Of a stretch of DNA of 33,083 bases, positions 31,336 to 33,083 are shown in pieces. Every line of letters begins with the position of its first letter. Within the stretch, counting starts at the first letter, position 1. Where the stretch lies: NCBI GenBank assembly GCA_002315885.1, contig DCIO01000010.1, positions 11,617 to 44,699 on the forward strand, read 5' to 3'. Below the pieces are notes generated by a model. The model was given only the letters and a program-made list of their open reading frames with translations. It was not told the DNA's origin and ran no database searches. Position numbers and translations under genes: made by a program. This DNA is from Lentisphaeria bacterium UBA1724 (GTDB lineage: Bacteria; Verrucomicrobiota; Lentisphaeria; Oligosphaerales; Oligosphaeraceae).

Positions 31336-32313
31336 ATGGAGAGTATCGATAGAATCACGCAGTCCATGGCGGATTTGCGCCGTGAATTGTCGAAGGTATT
31401 TGTGGGGCAGCAGGGTGCTGTGGAGCAGGTCCTGATTGCCTTGCTTGCGGGAGGGCATGGTCTTTTGACGGGCGTGCCTGGGCTGGGCAAGACCAAGTTG
31501 GTGAAGAGCATCTCCGCGTTGCTGGGACTCTCCTTCCGACGCATCCAGTTCACACCCGATCTGATGCCCGCGGATATCATCGGCGGCGACATCCTGGAGG
31601 AGGACCCCGAGACGGGAAAGCGCTCCTTCCGTTTCCAGCCAGGACCGCTCTTCACACAGATGCTCCTGGCGGACGAAATCAACCGCACGCCTCCCAAGAC
31701 ACAGTCCGCGCTGCTGGAGGCCATGGGCGAGCGGCAGGTCACCTCGGGGGGTGTCACCCGTCCTCTTCCCCAGCCTTTCTTTGTGCTGGCCACCCAGAAT
31801 CAGCTGGAACTGGAAGGCACCTACCCGTTGCCTGAAGCGCAGTTGGACCGCTTCCTTCTGAATGTGGTCATGGATTATCTCTCTCCTGCGGACGAAGCGA
31901 AGATGGTGGCCGCCACCACTGCGGCAGCCGAGCCCCAGCTGTCTCCCGTCCTGGACATCCAGGCGTTGTTGGAGGCACAGTCGCTTTGTCGTTCCATCGT
32001 GGCTCCCGAGAGTGTGGTGCAGGAGGCGGTTCGGATATGCAATGCGACCCGTCCCAACGCGGCGGATGCATTGAAGAATTGCCGTGAGTATGTGAAGTGG
32101 GGCGCGGGCAGCCGTGCCTCCCAGGCGTTGATTTTGGCGGGGAAAGCCCGTGCGATGTTGCAGGGCAGGGGGAATGTCTCCCGGGACGACATCCAGGCGC
32201 TGATCCTGCCGGTGTTGCGTCACCGCGTCATCTTGAATTTCAAGGCCGCCTCTGCCGGGGTGACCGTCCTGGATTTGCTGGAAGAAGTGAAGAAGGCCTC
32301 TTTGGGCCGATAG
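31336..32313 (+). CDS. MoxR-family AAA+ ATPase
   Basis: This 325-residue MoxR AAA+ ATPase has Walker A GVPGLGKTKL, the segment RIQFTPDLMPADIIG, Walker B LLADEINRTPPKTQSALLEAM, ATQNQLELEGTYPLPEAQLDRF (sensor 1/arginine finger region) and a C-terminal lid. MoxR ATPases act as chaperones, often with VWA-domain and DUF58 proteins. No DUF58 or VWA gene follows here; the next gene is metF, 15 nt on. The ATG at 31336 is used; an in-frame TTG at 31327 is less likely. There is no clear Shine-Dalgarno site. Confidence 0.93.
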   Translation: MESIDRITQSMADLRRELSKVFVGQQGAVEQVLIALLAGGHGLLTGVPGLGKTKLVKSISALLGLSFRRIQFTPDLMPADIIGGDILEEDPETGKRSFRFQPGPLFTQMLLADEINRTPPKTQSALLEAMGERQVTSGGVTRPLPQPFFVLATQNQLELEGTYPLPEAQLDRFLLNVVMDYLSPADEAKMVAATTAAAEPQLSPVLDIQALLEAQSLCRSIVAPESVVQEAVRICNATRPNAADALKNCREYVKWGAGSRASQALILAGKARAMLQGRGNVSRDDIQALILPVLRHRVILNFKAASAGVTVLDLLEEVKKASLGR

Positions 32314-32328
32314 TTTGGAGAGATCCCC

Positions 32329-33083
32329 ATGAAGATTTCCAATTTGCTGAAAGAAGACAAATACACCATCTCCTTTGAGGTGTTTCCTCCGAAGACCAGC
32401 ACTGCCTTTGAGAGCATCAAGGCCGCTACGGAGAAGATTGCCGCATTGAAGCCATCTTTCATCAGTGTGACCTACGGCGCAGGCGGCGGTACCAGCGCAT
32501 ACACCCTGGACATGGCGAAGCATGTGCAGGAGAATTTCGGCGTGCCTTCCCTGGCGCATTTGACCTGTGTCTCCTCCACCCGCGAGACGGTCGCCCAGCG
32601 GATACATGACATCCAGGCCGCGGGCATCGAGAATATCATGGCACTGCGCGGTGACCTGACTCCCGAACTGGAGGCGCTGGACCGTTCCCAGTGGTGCTAC
32701 CACCACGCGGTGGAGCTGGTCCGTGAAATCAAGTCCATGGCTCCCGGCATCTGCATTGGCGGCGCCTGCTATCCTGAAGTCCATCCCGAGTCGGCCTCCC
32801 AGAAGGAGGATATCCAGCATCTGAAGGAGAAAGTGGACGCGGGCTGCGATTTTCTGACGACGCAGATGTTCTTCGACAACAACCTCTTCTTCAATTTCCT
32901 CTTCAAGATTCGCGAGGCGGGCATCACGGTTCCGGTTTTGCCAGGCATCATGCCCATCACCAAAGGCAACCAGATTGAGCGGGCCATCAAGCTCTCGGGC
33001 TCCTTTGTGCCCCAGCGCTTCAAGAGCCTGGTGGACCGCTTCGGCAACGACCCCGCCGCCATGCAGCAGGCGGGCATCGCCTA
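32329..33083 (+). CDS. metF: 5,10-methylenetetrahydrofolate reductase (partial, runs off the right edge)
   Basis: The first 251 codons are present. The product reduces 5,10-methylene-THF to 5-methyl-THF with FAD and NAD(P)H, the methyl donor for methionine synthesis. The TIM-barrel family motifs are clear: SFEVFPPKTS, ISVTYGAGGG, HLTCVSSTRE, ENIMALRGD, and CYPEVHPES. A GGAGAGA lies just before the ATG at 32329, 15 nt after the moxR stop, so the two are probably co-transcribed. It is truncated only by the window end; about 40 more residues are expected. Confidence 0.95.
   Translation, partial: MKISNLLKEDKYTISFEVFPPKTSTAFESIKAATEKIAALKPSFISVTYGAGGGTSAYTLDMAKHVQENFGVPSLAHLTCVSSTRETVAQRIHDIQAAGIENIMALRGDLTPELEALDRSQWCYHHAVELVREIKSMAPGICIGGACYPEVHPESASQKEDIQHLKEKVDAGCDFLTTQMFFDNNLFFNFLFKIREAGITVPVLPGIMPITKGNQIERAIKLSGSFVPQRFKSLVDRFGNDPAAMQQAGIA

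Noticed and set aside
31143..31793. N-terminal extension of ettA by 217 residues
   Set aside because: The extension overlaps the divergent promoter region and runs antisense to moxR; the standard EttA N-terminus starts at 31142.
31315..32820. 501-residue minus-strand frame opposite moxR and metF
   Set aside because: Both plus-strand genes are unambiguous; this frame has no family features and spans two genes.

Overview
The window (33,083 bp, moderately GC-rich, densely coded) reads as chromosomal DNA of a Gram-negative, PVC-group bacterium, most likely a Lentisphaerota/Victivallales-type gut organism. The main clue is the prepilin-like protein at 16422-17174, whose FTLIELLVVIAI...AMLLPALSKAREKAR N-terminus and C-terminal H...DGH motif are typical of the large pseudopilin families of that group. 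An AAA-ATPase-like/PD-(D/E)XK gene and abundant intergenic tandem repeats fit. This placement is an inference from family resemblance, not a computed phylogeny. Several genes have no evident Shine-Dalgarno site, and two have a -10 box so close to the ATG that a leaderless mRNA is predicted.

Layout. 44-2644 (-): a P-type Ca2+ ATPase. 2765-9724 (-): a seven-gene signalling operon that starts at a predicted promoter at 9732-9759 and ends at a strong terminator at 2686-2720. In transcription order it encodes a REC-PP2C-HATPase response regulator, an Hpt protein, a Wzz/Wzc-like membrane protein with a degenerate kinase domain, a STAS anti-anti-sigma-type protein, a second Hpt protein, a REC protein with a histidine-less DHp domain, and a hybrid histidine kinase. 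It joins a phosphorelay to a partner-switching (PP2C/kinase/STAS) module and to a polysaccharide chain-length-type protein; the closest known logic is HptB-HsbR-HsbA of Pseudomonas. 10029-13085 (+): argG, panD and hom, three genes of aspartate metabolism. 13299-14426 (+): a Gfo/Idh/MocA oxidoreductase. 14544-15944 (-): an AGCS Na+/amino-acid symporter with a single-aptamer glycine riboswitch, an intrinsic terminator and a promoter upstream. 16422-17174 (+): the pseudopilin.

17171-19890 is the most unusual locus. An AAA-ATPase-like/PD-(D/E)XK gene sits inside the 3' end of an EamA transporter gene and is flanked by a 60-bp direct repeat (58/60 identical) of that 3' end. The stranded copy still reads in frame to a stop that overlaps the pseudopilin stop. 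This looks like a precise insertion that restored its target gene. 19965-22350 (-): manC and a nadD-rsfS pair. 22635-24659 (-): an EF-G-like GTPase. 25061-26797 (+): a PIF1-like helicase. 27032-28597 (-): comM. 28735-29337 (-): a methionine-synthase activation-domain protein. 29475-31142 (-): ettA. 31336-32313 (+): a MoxR ATPase, followed by metF, which runs off the right edge.

A second theme is repeats placed at gene ends. Heptamer arrays (TAATGCT, TAATGCG, TAATTCG) and a nonamer array (TAGGACNNN) begin exactly at the stop codons of argG, eamA, hom and the Gfo/Idh gene. A CGACGGCG hairpin follows three minus-strand stops by about 10 nt, and a G-run/C-run element recurs three times near the heptamer arrays. 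No tRNA, rRNA, CRISPR array or recognisable IS transposase was seen.
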